64,000 bases of DNA, from assembly GCA_001600635.1 (NCBI GenBank), contig BCKL01000001.1, positions 1,096,808 to 1,160,807 on the forward strand, written 5' to 3'. Of this stretch, positions 47,061 to 58,263 are shown in pieces (within the stretch, counting starts at the first letter, position 1; the number at the start of each line of letters is the position of its first letter). The notes beneath the pieces are model-generated. The model did no database searches, was not told where the DNA came from, and saw nothing but the letters and a program-made list of their open reading frames with translations. A program made the position numbers and the translations under genes. The stretch is from Leucosporidium creatinivorum (lineage: Eukaryota; Basidiomycota; Microbotryomycetes; Leucosporidiales; Leucosporidiaceae).

Positions 47061-48142
47061 GCCATCTCGTACTTGAGGGTTGAGACGAGAATTCGAGACG
47101 AAGGGAAGAGGAAGAAGGACAAGAGGCGGGGCAGCTCGGCTGACCTTTCGGAGCTCCGAGCGAGATGGTCGTAAGCCGCTCGAGTTCTGTAGCGGGTCTA
47201 AGGCGATGGCGGGATATGGACAGAGAAGTTCACAACCCATCTCGACAGCCACCACCGAGCACAGGCCTCACAGCAGGGGGTCAGGCAACTCAAACCTTTC
47301 GGAGCTCGGTCACCTCTCGCTGGCGTTGCTGCTCGAGGTGCAGCTTGTTGGGCGTACAGAGGCGAGCATACTGTTGGTACGGGAGTGTAGCATAGACTCT
47401 ACCTTCCCCCACCCTTCCCGAAGCCTCTGCAGCCTCTCCCGAGCTCGCCCTCTGCCAAGCAAGATCGCCGAAGCCCTCGCATCGAGTACAACAAGTTCCA
47501 GACCCGTTACAACACAGCTCTACACTGTTCAGCCCAGCGACCACTGATTCGCGAGCGTCTCGAACGATACGAGCCTGTCAAAGTCGGCGTCGGCGAGGGA
47601 GGATCAGCTCGGCGCTCAGTCCGGCGAAGCAACAAGGCGAGGACTCACGCGCTGTCTAAGCCGCAATCCAGGTTCTCCCTCCCTGGTTCTCGCCGCCAGG
47701 ACTCTTGAATGTCCTTGTCGAACTCGGGGAAGATGGTCTGCGTGCTCTTGGGCCCGGCTCGAAGGGAGTCCGCTGCTCGGCGTAAGCAGCTCGGGCGCTA
47801 CGAAGGGCAGCCAGGTGGTACTCGTAGCTTGCCTATGCAGGCAGCCCTGGGATGCAATACAATCCCACGTCAGTCCGCCTGCGAGGGTGCGAATCCGAGC
47901 TACAGAGCGAGCAGAAGCAACGAAAGCCCACCGACGCCTTCGCCGAGGACTACCGCCGCTCCTCTCTCTTGGGCCAAAGTCTGCCTACCAGCGCTCAGTC
48001 CCTCGGCTGTGATGTCTACGAGGGATGCTCTCAGCCGCAGGGGAGCGCGCAGCCGGACCGCCTCGCCCGTGACAGCCGGCAAGGAGCAAGACAGAAGCGA
48101 AGGCGGCTCGGCGGCAGCAAAAAGAGGTTCGCTGCACCCTGA
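47061..48142 (-). other. Coding-like region with unresolved frames, both strands
   Basis: Several protein-like segments do not join into one model. On the minus strand: SYEYHLAALRSARAAYAEQ (near 47,780-47,830), FPEFDKDIQESWRREPGREN ending LVSFETLANQWSLG at a stop at 47529 through a good intron (47575-47648), VVLDARASAILLGRGRARER, and LHLEQQRQREVTELRK. On the plus strand a frame ending at 48142 (QRKPTDAFAEDYRRSSLLGQ) also has good codon use. Frame steps of one base recur between neighbours. This is either a multi-exon gene I could not solve, a decayed gene, or a stretch with base errors; an undetermined base (n at 48239) lies close by. Confidence 0.35.
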
Positions 48143-48226
48143 CTCGCACTGGGGTGTAGCCTGGTGGGCTCTAGACCCAGCAAAAGATGAATTAGACCAG
48201 ATATGAGCCTACAGGCATGCAAACTG

Positions 48227-48231
48227 GCAAA
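48227..48231 (-). terminator. Pol III T-run terminator
   Basis: On the minus strand a run of five T (plus-strand AAAAA within GGCAAAAATGAG) follows the tRNA 3' end by about 25 nt, as expected for RNA polymerase III. The coordinate is approximate by a few bases. Confidence 0.7.
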
Positions 48232-48254
48232 AATGAGANCAATTCCGCCAGGAA

Positions 48255-48341
48255 TGCCTTCACCCAGGATCGAACTGAGGACCTCATGCTATACCGTGTT
48301 GAAAGTACTAGGCATGCGCTCTACCACTGAGCTATGAAGGC
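48255..48341 (-). tRNA. tRNA-Thr(AGT) with a 15-nt intron
   Basis: Read on the minus strand, the acceptor arms GCCTTCA / TGAAGGC, D arm GCTC...GAGC, anticodon arm CATGC / GCATG and T arm CTCAG-TTCGATC-CTGGG all pair. The anticodon loop CTAGTA+A holds AGT, interrupted after position 37 by a 15-nt intron (CTTTCAACACGGTAT). The mature length is 72 nt before CCA. Internal A box (TAGCTCAGTGGTAGA) and B box (AGTTCGATCCT) are present. Confidence 0.95.
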
Positions 48342-49672
48342 TGGTTGCTTTTTTTGCTATCGAATCTACTTTGTTCAATATAAAATCCAAAACGGTTTAA
48401 AGCCAGCTTTTGCTCGCCTCTCACTCGGCTCTTCTCACTTCTGTTGAGCTTCGCACTGGTCGGATCGCCTCGGTTGATCGGTCATCTCGTAAAGACAGCT
48501 ACACTTCTGCGCTTCCGTCAAAGGGACCCTCTTCTCGTGGTTTGGACGCCGAGATGAACTGCGAACAACCGTGATGACTTCGGCGGACAGACGGTCAGCC
48601 GTCGCTTAAGAAGGGCGACGCTGCCTGAGGCTCAGAGCCGTCCAGCACACGCAACAAGGCCTGTGACGCTCTCTCTGCAGCCCTTAGAGGTGTGGGTGGC
48701 CAGTAGACGCGAGTTAGCCCCCAGTGGAGGGGAATTCATCGCAGAGCTTCGCGGTCTCTTCTGTAGCAGATACAGCTATATCAAAGCCATAGCTTGCTTG
48801 TGTTTCAAGACCCCTGCTCGAGCGCTCTGATCTTCCCCTCACAGTCCTCCAACACCTCCGCCCAAGTACACACTTCCGCCGAGCCTCGAGCCCTCTGCCG
48901 ATTCGGAGAAGAGCTAGACCAGTCTAAACGGCCCCGTCACTCGTCGAGATATACTATCGTGCATGGGTTGCGACCGGTACCGGCTTGCGACAGAAGAAAT
49001 CGACCAGTAGCGGCGAAAGCGAGCGCCGAAGCCAGCACCGAGGGGCCAGCCAGGGCAAGCTAGCCACTCTGTGTGCACATCAAAGCTCAGATGACCGCCG
49101 AGGGGAGTCAAGCATGCAAAGACTCGCGATCTACTCACCTGGCCGAGTTGGAAGCCGCAGAACAGCTGATGAAAGAGTGCCGAACGACGAACGCCGAAGG
49201 ACTCTGGCTATAGCGAACCGGTTCCGCAACGACACCTTTTCCAGGGCACAAGCTCTCAGAGATAGATCGGGATCGTGTACGCTTGTACAATACTACCATG
49301 CACCCTCCAGCAGCGACTGGGTGGGGTAGGTCAGCCGACTCGGCGCTGCGAAGGGAGCAATTGCAAGGGAAGGCTCCGAGGCGAGCAGGCGGAGGTCAGC
49401 AGAAGCCGTAGCAGTGTTCAACCAGAAGAGTGATTCTTGCTGAGCTGCCACAGCTAGGCAAGCGAGCTCAGTACATGCGCCGCTCGAACCTCCAAAACGA
49501 CCGCGAAACGGACTTGCTCTCCTACCTCGTCCTGCTCGAAGCACCTTCATCAATCAGCACCAGTAGTACTCACACCCTCAACAACCACCCTCAGCACCAC
49601 ACCACTCCTGCATAACCCTCACCGTCTTCTCGAACCGTTGCGCTCGTCACGCTCCCACATCTCCAGCGGAAA
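48342..49672. other. Largest gene-less stretch, 1.3 kb
   Basis: Contains the upstream region of the tRNA, including an AT-rich patch (about 48345-48402, TTTTTTTGC and AATATAAAATCC) unusual in this GC-rich window, then about 1.2 kb of mixed sequence up to the next gene. Open frames at 48794-49063 and 48985-49329 have poor protein character. A box-C-like GTGATGA near 48571 and a CTGA near 48628 do not come with a convincing terminal stem. A long promoter or an unrecognised non-coding RNA are both possible. Confidence 0.45.
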
Positions 49673-51906
49673 ATGTGAGTGCTCGCTCCCTCAGTCGAGT
49701 GTAGGATAGCAGACAGCTAACAAGTCTTTCATCACAGGCCTCCAGCACCTGCCACCACCCTCCAGGAGCGCATCGCCCGGCTTAACCTCCAGCAGGACGC
49801 GTCGACCGCTCCTGTGGCTAGCTCAGCCGTACAGAAGCAGACGGGCGCCCAAGGCAAGATCTCGGACAAGATTGGGAGGTTCCAAAAGAATGCAGAAGCA
49901 GCGCCGCTTATTCCAGTGGGATCTTTCGGGCTAGGAGGGGTCCGACAGCCGAGCGGCGCTGGCTTGCAGGAGAAGGGAAGGGTGGCGAGTTTGGGAGGTG
50001 GAAGAGCAGCTGTACCGCTGGGAGTAGTTACCACTCCTCGCAGCGTCAGCGCCGGCAGCCCTCGCGCACCGAGGAGCGAGGCGGGCGACTCCAGCTCGGG
50101 CAACTCTCCAGTCTCTTCTCGAGCTTCCACTCCCGCCCTCGGGGACAGCGTCGCCACCCTCGAGCCTCATCCTGCGGCAGCTCCTCTATCTCCCGCCCTC
50201 TCTCGGACCGATTCCTCGTTCGGAACAGGCGCCCAGACTCCCGGCGCCGTGTCGGTCTCCTCCATGTCGGTCGAAGGCGGCAGCTACACCAGCGAGGCAG
50301 GAGGACCGGATCCCAACAGCATCAACCTCGGCGAGATGGACATCGCCCCATCTCCCCTCTCATCGCCTGTCCTCACCGCACTCGTCGAGCCCACCGTCAA
50401 CGTCGAGCAAGCCGACCTCCCTTCCCCCGTCTTCCCCTCTAGCCCACTCAAGGGTCACCTCGAAGGACTCAAGGCGCCGCTGCGCTCTCCTTCCTCCGTA
50501 TCCGTCTCGTCCATGGTCGTAGAAGTCGGTGACGACGCCACCGAGGGAGCCTCGGCGATGGATACGGACGGCATCGACACGCCGAGGACAGAGGAAGCGC
50601 CAGTGCCCGAGACGGTCGGCGAGGTCGATCCGACTGGACTCGGCGTGTCGGGAGCGACCGGTAGTGGTGTGGAAGCGGCCGAGGTGGACGAGGAGGCTCA
50701 GGCAGCGAGGGAGCAGGCGCGCGAGGAGGCGACTCAGATGGAGCTCGACGAGTACGAGCAGGAGACGTCCATGGATGTCACCGCCCCCCGACTCACCGAG
50801 TCGACCTCCCCATCAGACGATGTCTTGTCCACTTCGCCCCACGCCGACTACTCCGTCCTCTCCCATGCTTCGGACGACTCGACGAGGCCGACTGAGGAGG
50901 CACCGGCGACCATCGAGACCAGCATGTCGGATCCTGCCGAGTCAGGCGAGGAGAGCGAGGGCGGCGGAGGATACGGAGACATCCTGGACGACTTTGCCGC
51001 TTCGGAAGAGGACTCCTCGCGCCCAGCTTCGCCGACGGGAGATTCGGGCATGCCCAAGGTCAAGTGCAGCGATTGCAATCAGGACGTGGATCTCATGGAG
51101 TAAGTCATCGATGATCAGCTATCGCTTCTGGCCCATAGGCGAGCTCATTCGCTAACGCTCGCTCTCGCAGGCTCGCCGACCATAGCTGCGGGCCCACCGA
51201 CCAGTCTCCCGCCCTCCTCACCTCTCCTCAACACTCTCCCGTCACTCCTCGTGCACCCTCGTTCCCCTCCGAGCCTGAGCCTGAAGATGAGGCTGAGCCT
51301 GTGTCCCTCCTTCCCGATGATTCGGTCACTCCCTCCGCCTCATCCGCCGCGCTCGACAAGGAGGCTACCTCGCCAAGCTCGCCGACGGGCCTCACTCGCT
51401 CTGAATCGCAGCAAAACCCCAGGTTCGACTCCTTCGTCCCTCAAACCGAATCGCTGGTTCCGGACGACGTCCTCGACCTCTACGAGGACGACGACTTTGG
51501 GGGGTCAGCATCCGTTCCCGTTCATTCGTCCAACACCCTCGACATTCCCACGGGCGTCGCTAGCGATGTGTCGGATGATGGACTCGACTCGCACCTCGAA
51601 CAGCCCGCCGTCTCGGAAACCAACGCCGAGAGGAGGACCTCGACCGACCTGCCCGTGGACATCAACGACGACGACGACGACAGCCTCGCCAAGCTCCCTC
51701 CTGCCGTTGCCCGTACTCCCAAGGCTGCGCGGGGTCATGGCGAGGACGGAAGGAAGTCGCGATCCGTCTATGGCTCGGTCGGAGGATCGCTCTACGACGA
51801 TGATGATGAGGAGAACTACGAGGGCGGCAGTGTATCCATCGTCTCGAGGACCACGGCTTCGCACTCGCCTGGATCTTCTGCCATGGCGAGGACCGGCACG
51901 GCGTAG
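49673..51906 (+). CDS. Ser/Thr/Asp-rich protein with a C-X2-C ... H-X3-C knuckle
   Basis: Exons 49673-49674, 49738-51099 and 51171-51906 give 699 residues. The start codon is split: AT lies in exon 1 and G in exon 2. The N-terminus (TLQERIARLNLQQDASTAP, GKISDKIGRFQKNAEAAPLI) is helical. The middle is disordered and acidic, with repeated short phrases around SVSSMSVEGG and SVSSMVVEVG. Near residue 443 a small zinc-binding-like knuckle appears, VKCSDCNQDVDLMELADHSC, encoded across the second intron. The tail is Asp/Ser-rich. I do not recognise the family; the layout resembles fungal cortical or cytoskeletal scaffold proteins, which is only a guess. Confidence 0.7.
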
Positions 51907-52335
51907 CAGAAGAGCGGATAATCGTCTCGAGGAGTTCGGCTCGGCCAGAGGGGAGAGAGAGTGAAAGAGCAATACCGTCGTTTTCCTAGCAGCAGTCGCA
52001 CAGTAGTTTGCATAGTCTTGATCATAGCAGGTTCCACTTACTCATCTGTAACCTTGCGAGCCGACTCGTCCGTTCGCTTGAGGCTCTACTACTCGGGGCA
52101 GGCGCGCTGGCATCTCTTGTCTTCTCCTTCAATCTCGCCTCGCTCAAACTTCTCTCGACGCTGCTTCGTACAGCAGAGGCAAACCGGCTTCCAGCCGATA
52201 CAACCTTCACCCTCTTCCTCTCGCTCTCCCCAGCATCTCACCACCAGCAGCGGGACACGCGAGAGAGCGCCTCCCTTCCTCGCAGCTCTCCCTCTCCCTT
52301 CGCCTCGGCTCAGCTGAGTAGCAGGGTAGCCAGCC
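51907..52335. other. Gene-less stretch, promoter of SAPS gene
   Basis: 3' UTR and promoter sequence. No RNA gene or repeat recognised. Confidence 0.5.
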
Positions 52336-55300
52336 ATGTCGTTCTGGAAGTTTATGGCCCCAGCGGCCGTGGATACTATCTCTAGCATCCTCGACAAACT
52401 CCCAGCTCACGACGACCCGTCAGCGCCCCTCACGCCAGCCGACGTCGCCCTCTATGAAACGACTCTCGACTCGCTGCTCGGCACCCCCGACTTGCTCTCC
52501 GAGATCAAATCAGGCTCCAACCAGCGCCTCAACGACTTTCTCGCGTCTGAGGCCGTCGTGCTTCGCCTGGGAGGTTGGGTCGTCTGGGGTCTGGGCAGGG
52601 ATCTAGTCGAGGAAGTGCCCAACGGGGGCATCATCGCCGACGATGTGGAAGATGGCAAAGTGCCCGACTTTGTCGTGGCGGCTGCAGAGCCCAAAAAGGT
52701 CGGGATGGGAGGAGTCCCTCGCCGGCGCAACATGGACGAGATGGGAGTTCTAGAGGGCGGTACGCCAGAGACGGAACAGGAGAAGACTTGGTCGGTGTAA
52801 GTAGCTCATTATTCTGGCTCTCGATGCGCTGCTGCCGGCACCGAGAGCTGTCAGCCGGCGCTCGAGCTCTCGCCGACTGTCGCGCGCGCACGCTACCTCC
52901 CGCCAAGTCGCGTTCGCTGACCCTCTTGCACCACAGATTCCCTCGCCTATGTACAGAGATCCTCTCATCCGACAGTCCCAGCCTCACCAACACCCTCTTC
53001 CACCACGATGCCGCTTCCTCGCAGCCTAGCACCTGTCCCGCCCCGCTAGCCTTCCTTCTTCCCTTCTGGTGCGTTGCGCTATGACATTCGAGCTCTCTTA
53101 AGCTGACCCATTCGCATATTAACAGGGAGACTCTGCTCGGATGTACCGAAGTCCAGCTCGAGACGCGCGCCGTTCAGGTCGGCTACTGGGCTCGCGTCAA
53201 CGGTGTCCTGCTGAGCGGTCCAAGAGGGGTAGAGGTACATCCGCAAGCGAGAATCCTAGTACGGAGCAAGGTGCTGACCCTGTTGCGCCGTGTTAGGTGC
53301 TCTCCCTCGTCCTCACCATCCCCCATCTCCTTCCTCGGCTACTCGCTCTTCTCCCCTACTGCTCGCCCATCAACGATCTCCTCCTCCTACTCCTCCGAAT
53401 CTCAACACCACCATCACCTCTCATCCCATCCGTCGTCAAGCAGTCTATTCGCATGCTCGACCCCTTCGCCGCGCTTGGCAAGGAGGGGCACGTCGCCGCC
53501 GAGGAGCTGCTTCGGGGCATCATCGAGCTCTGCAGCGCTGCGCCAACACCAGGACCTCCTGGACCAGGGGGTCAAGATGTGATGGATTGGAGGGACAACT
53601 CGCTGGCACGGCAGATCGCAGACGGGAGCAGCGTTCGGTTACTCGTCGACTGGATGCTTGCCGGTCTCGAGGAGACGAAGGGAGAAGGTCGGACAAGCGT
53701 GGACGAGGACGCTACACCTCGAATGAGCACCGTCGAGCTCGACAACAGCTCAGCCCAGGAGCGCGCCGAGCTACGGACTTCAAGTCTCGTCCAGTCCATC
53801 TCGGTGCTCGTCGACCTCATTCGCAAGAACAACTCGGATTTCGTCGAGCAGCAGATGCTGAGCTGGGCACGGCGGAAAGAGGAGGAAGCGGCAGAGCGGG
53901 AGCTGCTCGAAGCAGACGGCGCCGAGATTGTCGTCGACCCTCTCGCAGCCGACGATGGACGATCGAAGGACACGGACCGAGGGCCTTCGCTCGTTGATCT
54001 CGGGGCGATGCTCTCCATTGTCTCGGAGCGGATACCAGGACTGCAGAAGCTCGTGCAGACTCCTCGAAGCCTCGTGAGTGCCGCGATTCTCGCAATCTCG
54101 AACGCTGGCTGACCCTCCTCGCCTTCCGCAGAATGGACCCATCGCCACCTCCGCTGGCTCCATCACCCCTCTCACCCTCGAGCGATTCCGCATCTGCGAG
54201 TTCTACGCCGAGCTCCTTCACTGCTCCAACATGAGCTTGCTCAACCGCCCTCCCAATCTAAACTATCTCTACGACGCCGAGGGCTACCTCTCGCAAGGAT
54301 GGCAAGCGGCCGACGATCTCGCCGATGCGCTCACTGGACCACCGCCCGAGGAGGAGGACGATGCTCGCGACGCTCGGCTACCGTCGACACCCAGCGGCCC
54401 ATCCGACATGTCCATTGACTCCACCACCGGCCCCATCGACCTTCCTTCCTCCTTCTCCGGCATCTCGACACCTTCGGGCCAAGGCTCACTCGATTCCGAG
54501 TCGGGCATCCTTACTCGTGCGGAGGCCAAGGAGCTCAGGGATGTCGTAGCCGCTGCTGCGACAGAGGATGAGGAGAATGTTGCGGAGACGGAGCAGGATG
54601 ACGGGAAGGACCCCTTCGGCGATCCCGATGGCTCCGGCAGCGACACCGAGCTCGCAGAAGCTACCGAGGCCATCAACCTCGAGAGTGAGGGACAATCGGA
54701 GGAGCAGGACGATCTTCAGGAAGGAGGTGAGAAGGAGGTCGTAACGAACGGAGACGAGCAGGAGGCTGAGAAGGAGGTCGAGGGGACGGCCGAGGACGAC
54801 GAGGACGTGCCGCCACCGGTACCACCAAAGACGCCTCGCCGCTCGCCTGCACTGCCTCTACCCTCCCTTCCTCCTGGCCCCCTGCTCAAGCGTCGCTTCA
54901 TCGAGAACCGGGTCATCGAGACTATGCTCGTAAGTCGTTCAAGCTCCATCCGCTGCCCGGCCCTCACTGACGCCTTCGTTCACAGGAAATGTTCTTCGAC
55001 TTCCCGTGGAACAACTTCCTGCACAACGTCGTCTTCGACATCCTCCAGCAGATCTTCCACGGCCGAATCGACCGCGCTCTCGACCGCCAGCTCGTCCTCT
55101 CCGTCTTCCTTAAGGGTCGCCTCATCAACCGCATTTTGGATGGTCAAGCCGCCAATGATGCTGCATGGTGCGTCGACCTTTCGCTTCAGAAGTCTGCGAT
55201 AGCTCGCTCACGTCGATTCGCCGTTGCAGCTCCAAGCCCAACGGCATTCGGCTCGGCTACATGGGCCACATGATCCTCATCGCCGAGGAAGTCGTCAAGC

Positions 55301-56696
55301 TCTTCGGCCGCTTCCCCCACGACATCTACGCCGTCGTCGAGCCTCACATCCCCGAGCCAGCATGGAGCAACTACACCGCGACGACCTTGCGCGAGACGCG
55401 GGAGCGCGACCTCCTTCAGCTCGGAGGCGGCATCACCATCGCGCCCCACGACACGGCTTCCACTGCTAGCGGATTGAGCGACGAGGATGATGAGTTCCCG
55501 ATGAACAGTCAGCGCGCGATGAGAGCGATGGAGGCGGGAGGACAGGCGGGAGGAGGATCGCCAACGGACGAGGGCATGTTCGGCGGCCATGCGAAGGCTA
55601 GCACAATCACCGAGCAGGGAGAGCCAGGATCTAGCGATCAGGTGCGTTCTCGTTCTGCCTTCCCAAGTCGTTGAACCTCACGCTGACCGCGTTGCTTTCC
55701 CAGTTCTCTCGCTACCTTCGCAACGCCATCTCGAGCGACCGGCCAGATAACTTCGGCAGCTCGGATGAGGAGGACGACGATGACGATGATGTCTGGGGAG
55801 GCGAGCCCGGCGACGGCGATTTCGCCCTCAACGACTCGAGCGTTGCGCAGGGCAAGACGACCTTCGGCTTCGACGATCGTTTCGACTCGATTGAGCCAGC
55901 GCAATTCCGCTCGAGCTCATCGGACGATGTAAGTCTCGAAGCTGCTCTCCTCGCCTCTACAGTTTCGCTGACTCCGTTCTCGGACACAGGATGGCGACTG
56001 GGGACCTTTCCCCGCGGATGCTTCGACCAGCAAGTCAAGTCCCTTCTCGCAGGACGACTTCCGACCCACCGTCGCCTCGAGCTCCTTCGCCTTCCAATCC
56101 TCCTTCTCCGACAACTTCGACGCCAGCCCCGAAGCTCCCATCGGCGGCAACGACGACGACGACTTTGGCGACTTTGAGAACGCGCCTTCCATCACCCTTC
56201 CCTCGATGGACGCCCTCGAGGACTTTGACTTTGGCGAGGAAGCGCGGCCGAACCTCAACGTGCCATCATCGTCGTTTGGTGCTCGGCCGGCCTTCGGTCG
56301 CAGAGTGACAGCGGACGACGGATCAGCCCTGTTCGGCGGCCTCACTTCCTCCTTCGACGACTCGGACCCCTCAAGTCCCGTCATCCCCGCCTCTTCGTCC
56401 TCCAACGCCTCGGCATCACCGCCAGCTTCGCCCTCCCTCCAGGCCGACCTCGCAACCACGCTCGCCGAGCCTCTCGGCCCCAGCATGTCTAAGTCGAGTC
56501 ACTTGACCGACGATGGTTTTGTGGAAGCGGTGAGCGAGGTCGACGGAAGCAAGATTCGAGTGCCAGCGGACGACGTGAGTTGCCACCTCTCCTACCTTCT
56601 CTCGGCGCTGAGAGCTGACCTCGCTCTTCCTTGTAACAGATCGTCCTCGCACACCGGAGATCGAGCTTCGATGGAGCAGAACGACCCACCTTGTAG
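52336..56696 (+). CDS. SAPS-domain protein, Sit4/PP6 phosphatase regulatory subunit
   Basis: Ten exons (52336-52796, 52937-53068, 53126-53234, 53297-54073, 54132-54929, 54986-55167, 55230-55641, 55704-55928, 55990-56574, 56640-56696) give 1,245 residues. SAPS proteins (yeast Sap155/185/190, fission yeast Ekc1) direct the PP6-type phosphatase Sit4 in cell-cycle and nutrient signalling. The N-terminal MSFWKFMAPAAVDTISSILDK and LDSLLGTPDLLSEIKSG are the family signature. ERFRICEFYAELLHCSNM, FFDFPWNNFLHNVVFDIL, and GHMILIAEEVVKLFGRFP follow. Long acidic inserts (residues about 590-700 and the C-terminal 300) carry several DDFGDF-like motifs typical of the family tail. One copy is visible; yeast has four. 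Confidence 0.94.
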
Positions 56697-56833
56697 TCAT
56701 ATACCCCCCGGGTTCGCTCCCTCTATCGTTTTCCGCGCTCGCTCACGCTAGGCTGCTATTCTATTCCGCTTGCTCTCCGCTGCTGGAGGGCGGGTATTTG
56801 ACGATTATATGTTCAATGCGAGATGAGAGCGGT

Positions 56834-57798
56834 CTACTTCTCGGGAGCAAAGAGGTAGCCGCCTTTGCGAGTGCGGACGAGATGCTCGATTGTCGAGATG
56901 ACCTTGCCGTCTTGCTCGAGTCCTGCGAGGCAAGAGAGGTGTTAGTGAGAGGTAAACGGCGCTACCCGATATGAGCTCGGCTTACCGGCACTGATCTTGT
57001 CGCCTTCCTTGACTGCGCTGACGCCTGCCGGGGTACCTACGAGCAAGGGAAGCGAAGGTCAGCTTCGCCGAGTCAAAGAGAGAGGATTGCCTACCGGTGA
57101 GGAGCAGGTCGCCCTCGGACAAGGTCATGAAGCTCGAGCAGTGCTCAATGAGCTGGGGAATGCGCCACAGCATGAGGTTGGTCGAATCGTTCTGCTTGAC
57201 CTCGCCGTTGATCTGATCAGCGCCGAAGGGTCAGTGATCCGCTCGCGAAAGGGTGGGAAGGCTCTCACCTTGAGCCAGAGCTGGAGCGCGTGAGGATCCT
57301 TAATGTCTGAAGAAGGAATGAAAGGTCCGATGGGGCAGGAGTCGTCGAATCCCTTCGCCTTGGTCCATGGGAGTCCCTTCCCCTTAAGCTGGTCCTGCAG
57401 GTTGCGCCCCGTGTAGTCGATGGCGAGGGCGTATCTGTCGCGAAAGGTCAGTCAAGCTCGGACAGAAGAGACACAGAGCTCACCCTGCAACATGCTTCAT
57501 AGCATCCTCCGCCTTGATCTCTCGCCCTCCCTTGCCAATCACGACCCCCAGCTCGACCTCATGGTGCACCGAGATCCCACGGGGTAGCTCCACCTCACTG
57601 GCGGTAGTGTATGAGCTCACGGGCTTGAGGAAGACGATGGGCTCTTCGGGAACGGCGTTGTTGAGCTCCTGCAATGGGGAGAAGTGTCAGCTCGCTTGCC
57701 CCGTCTCTGCTGCCTTCTGAGCTGACCTTGATGTGGGCGACATAGTTGCGGCCAATAGCGACGATATTCTTTCCTCGTTGGACAAACTGGGCGGCCAT
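56834..57798 (-). CDS. FAHD1-type fumarylacetoacetate hydrolase family protein
   Basis: Exons 57727-57798, 57484-57668, 57269-57434, 57095-57212, 56986-57036 and 56834-56922 give 226 residues, the usual FAHD1 length. FAHD1 proteins are acylpyruvases and oxaloacetate decarboxylases, mostly mitochondrial. Motifs include AIGRNYVAHIKEL, EPIVFLKPVSSYTT, the metal-binding HHEVELGVVIGKGGREI, YALAIDYTGRNLQDQL, and SEGDLLLTGTPAGVSAVKEG. There is no long targeting peptide, only a short MAAQFVQRGKN start. Divergent from FBP1 over a 465-bp region. Confidence 0.93.
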
Positions 57799-58263
57799 GG
57801 TTGACGAGATGGTAGACAGCAGCGAAGGAGCGGAGCAGAAGCCGTGAGCCGCGTCGAGGGGGTCAAGTCGAGGGAGATGTGGATGACTAGCGAGATGAGC
57901 AGAGCAGGAGAGCTGTGAGCATAGTGTTTGAAGGTGGACGAGGCATCCTCGAGGTATTGGACTACAGCCCTTCACCCCTCTCGGCGCTTGCTTCGGCGCG
58001 GACCCGCCGTTGACTAGGGAGGACCTCGGTCTACTGGTCGATAGTCTAATCAGAGTCGTGAGTGCAAGGAAATACTCTATAAGACTACAGGAGAAGGAGA
58101 AGGTGACCCTTGATTCCCCGACCGACCCCGGGCTGGAGCGGAGGTCTGCAAGCGGCGCTCCTCCCCTTGGCCTCAGCCCAAGCCGGAACTCAGCCTTCCT
58201 TGCTCTCTCACTTCGCCCACCACGTCCGAATCAATCCCTCCCCCTTCTAAACGCCTTCGCACC
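57799..58263. promoter_or_regulatory. Shared promoter of FAHD1 and FBP1
   Basis: A 465-bp divergent intergenic region. I see no clear carbon-source element (no convincing CSRE or Adr1-type site) by eye. Confidence 0.4.

Noticed and set aside
48560-48640. Box C/D snoRNA candidate (GTGATGA ... CTGA)
   Set aside because: The flanking bases do not form a terminal stem and no guide match can be tested by eye.
48794-49329. Two overlapping plus-strand frames
   Set aside because: Poor codon use, no splice partners, no motifs.
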